The notes: generated by a model not told the origin, from the letters alone. A stretch of 64,000 nucleotides of DNA from an uncultured Collinsella sp. (GCA_902490305.1 CABUDI010000001.1:62001-126000), one strand, 5' to 3'; positions 1 to 7,823 are shown, numbered from the stretch's first letter. Made by a program: numbers and translations.

Positions 1-677
1 AGCCCGCGCTGACCGTTATAGGTATGCGTAAAGCAGCTGGCACCGGCGTTGATGGCGGCGATGCACTCATCGTAGGTGGCGTCGGAGTGACCGATGCTGG
101 TCACCACACCCTTGGCATTCAGAGCAGCCGCATAAGCAGCGGCACCGTCGCGCTCGGCCGCCATGGCGCTCTTAACGATGCGACCACCCGCAGCCTCCTG
201 CCACTGATCGAAGACCTCCTCGGAGGGATCGATCAGGTAAGCGGGGTTCTGCGCACCCACGTGCTTCATGGTAAAGAAGGGGCCTTCCAGGTAGATGCCC
301 TGAATGCGGGCACCGCAGAAGTCGGGGCCGCGACCCTCGTCCGCCTGAGCGATGGCGGCGCAGGCGTCCTTGATCTGCTCGACGCCATCGGTGAACGTCG
401 TGGGCAGCCAGCTGGTGGTACCGCGACGGGCGAGCTCGGTCGAGCTGATATCGATGCCCTCGGGATCGTTATCGGTAGTTGAGTGGTTGTAGAAGCCATG
501 GATGTGAGTATCGACCATACCCGGTGCGATCCACGATCCCGTGTAGTCCTTAATCTCGCAAGAGGGCTCGTCGGCCTGCCAGGCGCCAAAGACGCCATCC
601 TCGACCATAAGATAGCCGCCCAGTTGCGGGCCTGCCGGCAAGAAGAACTTGTCAGCCTTAATTGCGTACGTGCTCAT
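1..677 (-). CDS. nagA: N-acetylglucosamine-6-phosphate deacetylase, C-terminus cut by window edge
   Basis: This is the first 225 residues of an amidohydrolase that removes acetate from GlcNAc-6-P (or GalNAc-6-P) in the cytoplasm. Visible family motifs are the metal-binding HIHG (preceded by APGMVDT), the substrate loop LEGPF, GHS and FTHTYN. The ATG at 677 follows a GAGGAG ribosome site. The gene lies downstream of the SIS-domain gene on the same strand, separated by a terminator-like hairpin. The rest of the protein lies beyond position 1. The neighbouring AgaS-like enzyme and mannose-family PTS suggest GalNAc or related amino sugars as substrate; that is inference. Confidence 0.93.
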   Translation of the reverse strand, partial: MSTYAIKADKFFLPAGPQLGGYLMVEDGVFGAWQADEPSCEIKDYTGSWIAPGMVDTHIHGFYNHSTTDNDPEGIDISSTELARRGTTSWLPTTFTDGVEQIKDACAAIAQADEGRGPDFCGARIQGIYLEGPFFTMKHVGAQNPAYLIDPSEEVFDQWQEAAGGRIVKSAMAAERDGAAAYAAALNAKGVVTSIGHSDATYDECIAAINAGASCFTHTYNGQRG

Positions 678-743
678 ATGCACTCCTCGCTTCTAAAGCA
701 GTTGACTGTGGTGATGCTTATACCCAGCTCACGTAAAACAAAA

Positions 744-777
744 AGCGCCCGCCCGCCGTTATGAGCGGACGGGCGCC
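744..777 (-). terminator. Intrinsic terminator between the SIS gene and nagA
   Basis: A GC-rich stem (GCGCCCGTCCGCT paired with GGCGGGCGGGCGC, one mismatch) is followed on the minus strand by a T-rich run. It ends the SIS transcript or attenuates into nagA. Confidence 0.7.
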
Positions 778-794
778 CTTACAGGGGGACGCGA

Positions 795-1961
795 TTAAGC
801 GGTGAAGGGGTGAATCGTCACGCCCTTAACCACGCGGTTGACCGTGCCAGTGGGGCTCGGCGTGTCGGGCGTGTTGCCCACGCGCACGGAGTTGAGCAGG
901 CTGATAGCCTGGGCAAACATCACGAACGGCAGAGCAAGGTAGCCCTCGGGAAGTGCCTCGTAGCCCTTAAAGGTGAAGGACTCACCCTCATAGACGGTGG
1001 CACCTTCCTGCTGAACGGCGATGGTGTGCTGAGCGATCTCGTCGCCACCGATCTCGTTGAGGATGTCGATGTCGTACTGACGGGTGTAGGCGTCGTTATT
1101 GACGAACACGAAGACGAGCGTCTTATCGTCGACGAAGGACTTAGGTCCGTGACGATAGCCCATGGAGGTGTCGTAGGAAGTAGCGACCAGACCGTGAGCC
1201 AGCTCAAGGATCTTGAGCTGGCTCTCCTGGGCAAGGCCACCGAAGGAGCCAGAACCCAAGTAGGTCACGCGGTTGAAGTCGCCAGCCAGGTAATCGGCGA
1301 TCTCGGGCTCACGGGAGATGACCTCCTCGCCCATCTTGGCAATCGTCTCGACCCACTCGGCCTTCTGCTCATCAGAGGCAGTGTCGAAAATAAGGGTAGA
1401 GAGCAGGGTCATGCAGGAATAAGAACCGGTCATGGCGAAGCCCTTGTCGTTGGCGCGCGGAATGAGCAGCGTCAGCGCGTTGGGATCATCGGCAGACTCG
1501 ACGGCGAGCTTGCCCTCGGGAGCGCAGGTGATGTTGAGGAACTTGACGTTGTGGACGAGCTCCTTGGCAACGGCAACGGCGGCAAGGCTCTCGGGGCTGT
1601 TGCCAGAGCGGGCGAAGGAAACCACGAGCGTGGGATCCTCGGCGCGCAGGAAGTCGCGCGGGGCGCTCACGATGTCGGTCGTGGCGATGGGCTTAAAGTC
1701 GTAGAGATCAGTGTTGCCAGCGTGACGCAGGTACGGGGCGCAGGTATCGCCAACGTAGTCGGACGTACCGGCACCGATGAAGACAACGGACAGACGACCC
1801 TCGCCCATAGCGCGAGCCTCGGCCAGGAAAGCCTCGATGGCCTCCTTGTTCTCGCGATAGATGTTGAGCGTATCACGCCAAAGCTCGGGCTGCTGAGCAA
1901 TCTCGGCCGTGGTGATCTGGGCGCCGAGCTCGGTGAGCTCCTCGACACTCTTCTCGAACAT
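795..1961 (-). CDS. agaS: SIS-domain sugar isomerase/deaminase, AgaS-like
   Basis: This 388-residue protein has two SIS (sugar isomerase) domains. The first carries a phosphosugar loop around residues 60-70 (FIGAGTSDYVG) and a serine-rich SFARSGNSPES motif near residue 115. The second starts near residue 230 with YLGSGSFGGLAQE. Length and domain order match AgaS, the galactosamine-6-phosphate deaminase/isomerase of GalNAc pathways. It lies between nagA and the GntR gene, so deacetylation followed by deamination is a coherent pathway. A glucosamine-6-P deaminase or GlmS-like isomerase is the alternative. A dre-like palindrome at 2023-2036 sits in its promoter region. Confidence 0.82.
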   Translation of the reverse strand: MFEKSVEELTELGAQITTAEIAQQPELWRDTLNIYRENKEAIEAFLAEARAMGEGRLSVVFIGAGTSDYVGDTCAPYLRHAGNTDLYDFKPIATTDIVSAPRDFLRAEDPTLVVSFARSGNSPESLAAVAVAKELVHNVKFLNITCAPEGKLAVESADDPNALTLLIPRANDKGFAMTGSYSCMTLLSTLIFDTASDEQKAEWVETIAKMGEEVISREPEIADYLAGDFNRVTYLGSGSFGGLAQESQLKILELAHGLVATSYDTSMGYRHGPKSFVDDKTLVFVFVNNDAYTRQYDIDILNEIGGDEIAQHTIAVQQEGATVYEGESFTFKGYEALPEGYLALPFVMFAQAISLLNSVRVGNTPDTPSPTGTVNRVVKGVTIHPFTA

Positions 1962-2000
1962 TTCTAATACCTCTCTCTAGAAGTAATCCTCTGACGTGCA

Positions 2001-2036
2001 ATTATACACTTCGGTTGGTTATCTGGTAGTAACCAG
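2001..2036 (-). promoter_or_regulatory. Promoter with dre/NagR-like operator upstream of the SIS gene
   Basis: The perfect palindrome CTGGT-AGTA-ACCAG occupies 2023-2036 and has the arm sequence and 4-nt spacing of DasR/NagR sites (ACTGGTCTAGACCAGT). A TATAAT -10 box on the minus strand is at 2001-2006, so the palindrome would cover the -35 region. The likely ligand-responsive repressor is the GntR protein encoded at 2076-2807. Confidence 0.65.
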
Positions 2037-2075
2037 TTAAATGCAAATAATCATCATATGGAAACGATGCGAACA

Positions 2076-2807
2076 CTAGTCGCTACGCTGGTGGTAAACC
2101 TTGTATTTAAACTGATCGGCACGAGCAACCGAGAGTGTGTACTCCACAACCTCGTTTGACTCGTTATACGTAGTCCTGACCAAATCGAGCACAGGCGAGC
2201 CCTCGACAATTCCCAAAAGGTGAGCGTCGGTGGGACGGGCTATGCTCGCATAGAACTCCTCTTCGGCCACGCGTATCTTTTGCTGAAAGTCTTGCTCAAT
2301 CACATCGTAAAGCGGCTTACGCTCCAGCAGCGGTCGCTTTAGGGACAGAAATTGACGAACTGGTAGATAGCTGCGTTCGACCATCATGGGCATGTTGTCG
2401 GCAGAACGAAGGCGCTTAAGCTTAAAAATGCGATCACCTATACGCAATCCCATATGCTCGGCCAGATTTTTATCGGCCTCCATCTCGCAAAACTCGAGAA
2501 TCGTGGTCTCGGGGTCGCGACCCATCGCGCGCATCTGCTCGGTAAAGCTGTAGGACTGCATAAGATTGGTTGCCTTTGCCGAACGGTCGGTCACAAAGGT
2601 ACCGCGACCGTGCTGCCGAACCACCAGTCCTAAACGCTCTAGTTCCTGCAGAGCCAGGCGTACCGTAGTGCGCGAGAGACCATAGCGCTCCGAAAGTTCG
2701 CGCTCGGAAGGAATCATGTCACCGGCGCGATATTCATGGTCGATCTTTTCGGTCAGAATATCGACCAGCTGATCGTACAGCGGTTGCTTACGCGCTCCGA
2801 TCGCCAT
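2076..2807 (-). CDS. GntR/HutC-family repressor (UTRA effector domain)
   Basis: This 243-residue transcription factor has an N-terminal winged helix-turn-helix (residues about 10-75, with SERELSERYGLSRTTVRLAL and the wing GRGTFV) and a C-terminal UTRA effector domain that usually binds a phosphosugar. The start follows an AAGGGAGGA ribosome site. It sits between the SIS/nagA unit and the PTS operon, both of which carry dre-like palindromes, so it is the best candidate regulator of the locus. The subfamily resembles NagR/DasR/AgaR; the ligand cannot be read from sequence. Confidence 0.88.
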   Translation of the reverse strand: MAIGARKQPLYDQLVDILTEKIDHEYRAGDMIPSERELSERYGLSRTTVRLALQELERLGLVVRQHGRGTFVTDRSAKATNLMQSYSFTEQMRAMGRDPETTILEFCEMEADKNLAEHMGLRIGDRIFKLKRLRSADNMPMMVERSYLPVRQFLSLKRPLLERKPLYDVIEQDFQQKIRVAEEEFYASIARPTDAHLLGIVEGSPVLDLVRTTYNESNEVVEYTLSVARADQFKYKVYHQRSD

Positions 2808-2893
2808 CCTATCCTCCCTTTTGCTCGAATTCGGCTAACTACCTAGGGTGTTTAGCATTATCTGTCTGCCACACCCGAATCATCAAGAAAACA

Positions 2894-2925
2894 AAAGCCG
2901 CGCGCTCTTTCGAGCACGCGGCTTT
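2894..2925 (-). terminator. Terminator of the mannose-family PTS operon
   Basis: The stem GCCGCG-GCTC pairs across a short loop with GAGC-CGCGGC, flanked by AAAA/TTTT. It lies about 70 bp beyond the IID stop codon and before the GntR start. Confidence 0.8.
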
Positions 2926-2992
2926 TAACATACACATGGCTTAAGGGGTCGGGGTGTGAGCCGCGTAGGGACACACCCCTCAAGCTAGAGCC

Positions 2993-4075
2993 TTACCAGA
3001 TGCTCGGCCAGAGACCAAGCGGGCCAGCGCCCAGGATGCCAAGGACGAAGAGCAGGAGAATGCCCTTGGTCGGGGTCCAGCTGTGCTTAGCGAACATGTA
3101 GTAAAGCAGCAGCGTAAGCATAAGCGGGACGAGCTTCGGGACGATGGTGTTGAGGGTGTCGGCAACAGAGAAGTTGACCGGATCCTCGGTAACGGTGCCG
3201 TAGGTAACGGACTCCATGCCGTTGCCCAGATCGGTGACGCCGCACTCGACAGCGTTGCCGTCGGCATCGGAAGCGGTAAGGGCGTTGCCGTCCTTATCGG
3301 TCATGGCGATGGTACCGGCCTCAGCGGTCTCGGTATCGATGCCCTCCATACCGGTGAAGTTCTCGGCCTCCTTCTCGGAGACGATCACGGTAGTAGCGGA
3401 GAGGCCACGGGTGGTGCCGTTGGGGATCTGGAGGTTGATCTGGGTGCCACCCATGGTGACGACCAGGCAACCGACGACGAAGACGCCCATGATGGAAGCG
3501 GCACGCGTGAAGGCCTGCATGTTGGCGGTCAGAGCGTCAATAGCGCTGGTGCCAAGCTTGTAGGACCAGTTCATGAGCCAGAAGCGCAGAGCGAACTGGA
3601 CGGCGTTGAAGATCACCAGGAAGATGATCGGCGCAGCAGCGTTGCCGTTGATGGCCATGTTGGAGGTGATGCCGGCCGTGATAGGCACGAGCGTCAGCCA
3701 GAACAGGGCGTCACCGATACCACCGAGCGGGCCCATTGCGGCGACGCGGACGGCGCGGATCGTGGGGATGTCAACCTTGTTCTGCTCGAGCGAAAGCACG
3801 ATGCCCATAACAAAGGTGACGAGGAACGGGTGGGTGTTGAAGAACTCCAGGTTGTGGCTCATGGAAGCCGCGAGGTCGTTCTTGTTGGTGTGGATCTTCT
3901 CCAGACCGGGGATGATGGAGTAAAGCCAGCCAGCGGCCTGCATGCGCTCGTAGTTGAACGATGCCTGCAGGAAGCAGGAGCGCCAAGCCATCTTGTTGAG
4001 GGTCTTCTGGTCGAGCTGCGGAGCAGGAGTGAGATCCTCGTAGTGCTCCGGGATCACATACTCATTAGATGCCAT
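2993..4075 (-). CDS. PTS mannose/fructose/sorbose-family IID subunit
   Basis: This membrane subunit pairs with IIC to carry the sugar through the membrane. The 360-residue protein opens with the conserved IID region (WRSCFLQASFNYERMQ, PGLEKIHTN) and ends in hydrophobic segments. The start chosen is the ATG at 4075, behind a strong GGAGGTGA site; an in-frame ATG upstream would overlap IIC more deeply. It overlaps the IIC stop by 11 bases, implying translational coupling. The protein is longer than the usual 270-300 residues because of an acidic, probably soluble insertion at about residues 210-290 (rich in Glu, Asp, Thr). Confidence 0.92.
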   Translation of the reverse strand: MASNEYVIPEHYEDLTPAPQLDQKTLNKMAWRSCFLQASFNYERMQAAGWLYSIIPGLEKIHTNKNDLAASMSHNLEFFNTHPFLVTFVMGIVLSLEQNKVDIPTIRAVRVAAMGPLGGIGDALFWLTLVPITAGITSNMAINGNAAAPIIFLVIFNAVQFALRFWLMNWSYKLGTSAIDALTANMQAFTRAASIMGVFVVGCLVVTMGGTQINLQIPNGTTRGLSATTVIVSEKEAENFTGMEGIDTETAEAGTIAMTDKDGNALTASDADGNAVECGVTDLGNGMESVTYGTVTEDPVNFSVADTLNTIVPKLVPLMLTLLLYYMFAKHSWTPTKGILLLFVLGILGAGPLGLWPSIW

Positions 4076-4865
4076 CTTCGAAGTCACCTCCGTCAGAAAC
4101 AGCTGCACCCTTCAGCTCGGTCTGCTGCTGGAAGTCCCAGAAAGCGATGCCGAAGCCGATGAGAGCGAGGATGAGCAGAGCAGGGGTTGCCAGCGAATCG
4201 TTGGCAACGGTGATGAGCGCGAGGCCGAAGCCCATGAGGAAGAAGCCCCACATATCGCGGTTCATCATAACCTTGAGCAGGACGGCGAAGCCGACGAAGC
4301 GCATCATGCCGCCTGCAGCGGACAGACCGGTCTGCAGCCAAGTCGGGATGGCAGAAGCGATGGTCTGACCGATGGTAGCGCCAGCGATGAAGAACAGGGT
4401 GACGACGACAGCGAAGATCAGGCCGAGCAGAGCCATGGCGAAGTAGTTCAGGCGCTCGATGCCCTTGGTGTCCGCGTTGTGAGCCATGTTATCGGCCGTG
4501 GACATAAGCGGGGACATAAGCGTGAAGACCAGGGTAACGCCAAGCTGGCCAAGCAGAGCGAACGGAATGGCGAGGCCGACTGCCGCGTTGGGCTCGAGGC
4601 CCGTGGCGATAGCGAGAATGGCTGCCATGATGCCGCCGATGACGGCGTTAGGCGGCTGAGCGCCTCCGATCGGCATGTTGCCGATCGTCATGAGCTGATA
4701 GGTACCACCCACGAGAAGACCGGTGTTGAGGTCGCCAAGGATAAGACCGATGACGGCGCCGGTGACGATGGGCTGATAGAGAGACTCGAGGAAGTCAAAC
4801 TGGTCGATTGCCGCGATGAACGTAACAACGAAGACCAGAGCGATCTGGATGATCGAGTATTCCAT
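4065..4865 (-). CDS. PTS mannose/fructose/sorbose-family IIC subunit
   Basis: This 266-residue integral membrane permease subunit has many hydrophobic segments and the family signature region GGTYQLMTIGNMPIGGAQPPN near residues 50-72. With IID it forms the transmembrane channel of the complex. It lies between IIB and IID in the usual order. A stretch of about 90 bp separates it from the IIB gene upstream. The N-terminus and AGGAG ribosome site (CTTTCAAAAGGAGGAGCAAG context) fit the ATG at 4865. Specificity is probably an amino sugar, judging from nagA, the agaS-like gene and the family of the IIA/IIB partners. Confidence 0.92.
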   Translation of the reverse strand: MEYSIIQIALVFVVTFIAAIDQFDFLESLYQPIVTGAVIGLILGDLNTGLLVGGTYQLMTIGNMPIGGAQPPNAVIGGIMAAILAIATGLEPNAAVGLAIPFALLGQLGVTLVFTLMSPLMSTADNMAHNADTKGIERLNYFAMALLGLIFAVVVTLFFIAGATIGQTIASAIPTWLQTGLSAAGGMMRFVGFAVLLKVMMNRDMWGFFLMGFGLALITVANDSLATPALLILALIGFGIAFWDFQQQTELKGAAVSDGGDFEDGI

Positions 4866-4955
4866 CTTGCTCCTCCTTTCAAAATGTATGTACGCACTTT
4901 GGATATCACGTACAGAACGTCAGGGTTTCACTCCTGACAACGTGGATCACGAGGA

Positions 4956-5438
4956 TTACGAGAAGAGCTTGCTCGTGTCCTCAACAGGCGTGCTCGGAAC
5001 GCGCCTGATCTCCAACTCCACCCCCAATTCCTGCAGCTCTTTAAACGCAGCGACATCCTCGTCGTTAACTGCGACGGAGGTGGCGACTTGGCGCTTTCCT
5101 TCCGACATGTGCATGTTGCCGATGTTTACCTTCTTTATAGGCACACCGCCCTTGACGAGCGTAAGCACGTCTTCCGGTGTTTCGGCCACGATGAAGATCT
5201 TCTGGCGCGGGCTCGCCTTGCCAATGACGTCGATGGTCTTCTGCAGGGAGAAGAAACGCGTAGCGACGCCGGCGGGAGCGGCCATCTTCATGAGGTTCTG
5301 GCGCATGGTGTTGGACGCCACGTCGTCGTTGGCGACGAGGATGAGGTTGGAGCCCAGGGTGGAGTTCCACTGGGTTGCAACCTGACCATGAACCAGTCGG
5401 TTATCGATGCGGGTAAGAAGAATGTTGGGTTCTGCCAT
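4956..5438 (-). CDS. PTS mannose/sorbose/GalNAc-family IIB subunit
   Basis: This 160-residue cytoplasmic phosphocarrier receives phosphate from IIA and passes it to the sugar during import. The motif LTRIDNRLVHGQV contains the phosphorylated histidine at residue 17, and the overall length matches AgaV/ManL IIB domains. It is expressed as a separate polypeptide, as in GalNAc and glycosaminoglycan systems, rather than fused to IIA. It sits directly downstream of the YajC-like gene (36 bp gap) and upstream of IIC. The sequence places it closest to the GalNAc/sorbose branch; that subgrouping is a judgement from motifs. Confidence 0.92.
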   Translation of the reverse strand: MAEPNILLTRIDNRLVHGQVATQWNSTLGSNLILVANDDVASNTMRQNLMKMAAPAGVATRFFSLQKTIDVIGKASPRQKIFIVAETPEDVLTLVKGGVPIKKVNIGNMHMSEGKRQVATSVAVNDEDVAAFKELQELGVELEIRRVPSTPVEDTSKLFS

Positions 5439-5474
5439 GTTGATCAGCTTCCTTTCGATATTTGCTGACGACAG

Positions 5475-5756
5475 TTACTTGATCTCCTGAATCGCGTAAC
5501 GCGAAACATCTACGACGGCTCCGGATCGGACTTTGATCTGGACCTTCTCGCCTTCGATGCCTTTGACGGTTCCGTAGATACCGCCGGCGAAAAGAACCTC
5601 CTGACCCGGCTTGAGCTCGGTGTGCAGCTCCTTGAAGTACTTCTGCTTCTTCTTCATGTTGATTTGCGACCAGATGGTGTAAATCAAGCCCATGATGACA
5701 AGCAGGCCTAAAAGGGCGACCGAGGAGCTCAGGACGTTGGCTCCGAAATCGGCCAT
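5475..5756 (-). CDS. yajC: YajC-family small membrane protein inside the PTS operon
   Basis: This 93-residue protein has one N-terminal hydrophobic helix (residues about 10-30), a short basic stretch (KKKQKYFKEL), and the YajC-type beta domain (LKPGQEVLFAGGIYGTV). YajC normally assists SecDF, but a YajC-like gene is also known inside mannose-family PTS operons for glycosaminoglycan disaccharides in streptococci. Its ATG overlaps the IIA stop codon (TAATG), so the two are translationally coupled. No secD or secF is nearby. This placement argues for a role with the PTS, mechanism unknown. Confidence 0.85.
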   Translation of the reverse strand: MADFGANVLSSSVALLGLLVIMGLIYTIWSQINMKKKQKYFKELHTELKPGQEVLFAGGIYGTVKGIEGEKVQIKVRSGAVVDVSRYAIQEIK

Positions 5757-6199
5757 TAGATGCCGTCCTCGTCGCCGAAGATATCCTCTTCCTCGGAGCC
5801 GGCAACGGATGCGACCGTCTGGGCGGTGATGCCCGTCTGGCCAACGGTCACGGCCTGCTCGCCAAGCTCGGCGAGCGTGGCATTGCCGCGGAGGAACAGA
5901 AGCTCAATAACCATGGGAAGGTTGGTGCCAGTCAGAACCTCGACGTTGTCGACATCCTGGGCAATCATCATCGACTGGTTGAACGGGGTGCCGCCAAGCA
6001 GGTCGGTAAAGACAAGCACGCCATCGCACTCCTCGCGCATGGCGGTAATAGCGGCGCGGAGATCCTCACCGTAGGATGCGGCCTGGTCGCCCTCAAAAGG
6101 AACGACGGTAAAAGCAGGCTGGTCGCCGGCAACCATAGCGATAGCGCTTGCAAGGCCGGGTGCGAACTGTCCATGACCGGTAAGAATAAAGCCAACCAT
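5756..6199 (-). CDS. PTS mannose/fructose-family IIA subunit
   Basis: This 147-residue cytoplasmic phosphocarrier takes phosphate from HPr and passes it to IIB. The N-terminal motif FILTGHGQFAPGL contains the active histidine at residue 9, and LLGGTPFNQ near residue 70 is typical of the family. The last 15 residues are acidic (EEEDIFGDEDGI), an extension beyond the core fold. It is the first gene of the five-gene operon, with a dre-like site at 6316-6329 upstream. Free-standing IIA fits the GalNAc/GAG-type PTS arrangement. Confidence 0.92.
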   Translation of the reverse strand: MVGFILTGHGQFAPGLASAIAMVAGDQPAFTVVPFEGDQAASYGEDLRAAITAMREECDGVLVFTDLLGGTPFNQSMMIAQDVDNVEVLTGTNLPMVIELLFLRGNATLAELGEQAVTVGQTGITAQTVASVAGSEEEDIFGDEDGI

Positions 6200-6315
6200 T
6201 CAAATTTCCCTTCCGAAGGTGTGTACAATCTGAGTCCGATGATTTTCGGAAGCCAGCGGGCACTCGCCCTTAAAGCTTCTTAGAAAGCGTTCTTTGAAGA
6301 CCAGTGGTTTCTAAA

Positions 6316-6351
6316 CTGGTAGTAACCACGTGACGTGTTGTTGTCACTATA
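6316..6351 (-). promoter_or_regulatory. PTS operon promoter with dre/NagR-like operator
   Basis: CTGGTAGTAACCAC at 6316-6329 repeats 13 of 14 bases of the palindrome upstream of the SIS gene. A TATAGT -10 candidate for the PTS operon lies at 6346-6351 on the minus strand, which puts the site just downstream of the start of transcription, a repressing position. A further inverted ACCAGT/ACTGGT pair spans 6300-6320. Confidence 0.55.
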
Positions 6352-6622
6352 TCACCCCAGAAGAGGTCGCTTTCCTTGATTCATACGGTAAAACGTTTTT
6401 GCACCGCTCACGGTGATAAATCGACCGTTTACCGGTCGTTAACACTTCTACCTTCGGTTTTGAAACCGTTTCGAAATGCTTTGGCAAAAGATCGGATCTT
6501 TTCCTGTGTCTAAACAACGCAGGGCGGCTAAAAATAGCGTGAAGAAAAATTGCAGGTCATTGTGAAGATATGTGAATTGGTCTTTTTGATTTAATACCAG
6601 TTAGAACCAGTTTTGAGATTAT

Positions 6623-6652
6623 CGGTGAACGGTAGTTTTCGACCGTTCACCG
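6623..6652. repeat. Perfect 11-bp inverted repeat
   Basis: CGGTGAACGGT (6623-6633) and ACCGTTCACCG (6642-6652) form a perfect palindrome with an 8-nt spacer. No T-run follows on either strand, so it looks like a protein-binding site rather than a terminator. Confidence 0.7.
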
Positions 6653-6863
6653 GTTACTTGCAATCGTTTGCAGTTGTTTTCCCAGATGAATTAGGGGAGC
6701 GCGATGGAGCGCTTGCGCGATCACGGGAAGTTTTTGGCATTTGTCCTCATCCCCCGAACGCCAAACTCCGGCATCCAAAATGAGCTAATAGCTCACGCTA
6801 ATCGTTTTCAATCATTACTTACTCAGTATACGTAATTATTTATCGTTTATCGTTAATTTTGAT

Positions 6864-6879
6864 ATGATACAAGTATCAT
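6864..6879 (+). promoter_or_regulatory. Palindromic operator of the DUF2975/XRE pair
   Basis: ATGATAC-AA-GTATCAT is a perfect 7-bp-arm palindrome lying 24 bp before the DUF2975 start, and it overlaps a TATGAT-like -10 box. It is a plausible autoregulatory site for the XRE protein at 7551-7790. Confidence 0.55.
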
Positions 6880-6902
6880 CCAAAACGCCGATTGGAGAGG
6901 TT

Positions 6903-7517
6903 ATGGTCCACCGAAACGCATCTATATCGAATGAAACCATCAGCCGCGAACAGACGATAGCCAAACTGAGGAAGCTCGCTCGCATCTGCAAATGGGCCAC
7001 AATCTGCATTACCACAGCGCTCGCTCTGGGACTCCTCGCAGTCATTGCGATTGACCTTCTACTTATATTGCCCGGCCTCTCCCAAGGGTCGTGCCTCCAA
7101 TCCGTAGAACTTCAAGCCGGCGAAGGGCCGTGCCTGGCTATTGTCGGTACCGATGCGCAGGCCCCACTTATGCTCGTCGCACACGATGGCCACACTGCCA
7201 TAGGGAGCCTCTTGATGACATGCCTCGCGCTTACCATCGCGATAAGCGTGCGCAGGCTTTTCTTCAACATTGAAAAGGAAGGCAGGCCCTTTGACCTTGA
7301 ATGTAACCAGACACTTCGTCGAGTAGGACATTTATTCCTTATCGGCGGCGTTGCCGTGAGGCTTCTTGGTGCCGTAATCACGGGAATGATACTCTTAGGA
7401 TTTGGCGGCAGCTTTACGGATGCGTTCGCCGGCCAGTTATTCGAGCCCTCCATGCTCTTTGCAGGCCTGATTATTTGCTTGATTGCCAGCATCTTCCGCT
7501 ACGGGTATATCCTGTAA
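6903..7517 (+). CDS. DUF2975-type membrane protein
   Basis: This 204-residue protein has four predicted membrane segments: near residues 35-58, 95-115, 140-165 and 175-198. The layout and the cytoplasmic loop FFNIEKEGRPFDLE match DUF2975 proteins, which are usually encoded beside a small XRE regulator, as here. The start at 6903 follows GGAGAGG; an ATG further upstream at 6864 lies inside the palindrome and lacks a ribosome site. The molecular function of the family is not established. Gene and spacer are less GC-biased than neighbours. Confidence 0.72.
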   Translation: MVHRNASISNETISREQTIAKLRKLARICKWATICITTALALGLLAVIAIDLLLILPGLSQGSCLQSVELQAGEGPCLAIVGTDAQAPLMLVAHDGHTAIGSLLMTCLALTIAISVRRLFFNIEKEGRPFDLECNQTLRRVGHLFLIGGVAVRLLGAVITGMILLGFGGSFTDAFAGQLFEPSMLFAGLIICLIASIFRYGYIL

Positions 7518-7550
7518 AAACAAGATGACGAGTTGCTCTAGGGGGAATCC

Positions 7551-7790
7551 ATGATTATTCTGCGGCTTGACCGCATGCTCGCCGAACGCAAGATCTCATC
7601 CAAAGAGCTTGCGGAACGCGTGGGCATCTCCCAGGTCAATATGTCACGCATTAAGACGGGCAAGGTTTCTGCCATACGTTTTTCAACTCTTGACGCGATA
7701 TGTCGGGCACTCGACTGCCAACCGGGCGATGTACTGGAATATATATCCGACGATGAAGCCGATAGCCTTTTTGGACTTAAAGATGAATAG
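7551..7790 (+). CDS. Small XRE-family HTH regulator
   Basis: This 79-residue protein is almost entirely a Cro/CI-type helix-turn-helix (LDRMLAERKISSKELAERVG, then ISQVNMSRIKTGKVSAIRF), followed by CQPGDVLEY, typical of the YozG-like regulators paired with DUF2975 proteins. It starts 33 bp after the DUF2975 stop codon, behind AGGGGG, so the two are one operon. It probably represses its own operon through the palindrome at 6864-6879. Confidence 0.85.
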   Translation: MIILRLDRMLAERKISSKELAERVGISQVNMSRIKTGKVSAIRFSTLDAICRALDCQPGDVLEYISDDEADSLFGLKDE

Positions 7791-7823
7791 CCATAATTAA
7801 GCCGCCAATCACGCCCTCAACGC

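Larger units (their letters stand above)
6200..6902. other. 703-bp divergent regulatory gap
   Basis: I see no convincing coding sequence here. The gap separates the minus-strand PTS operon from a plus-strand DUF2975 gene. It contains the dre-like site at 6316, a second set of TACCAGTTAGAACCAGTT direct half-sites at 6596-6614, two copies of GACCGTTYACCGGT (6423 and 6641), a perfect 11-bp hairpin (6623-6652) and the palindrome at 6864-6879. It is more AT-rich than the surrounding coding DNA. Confidence 0.6.
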
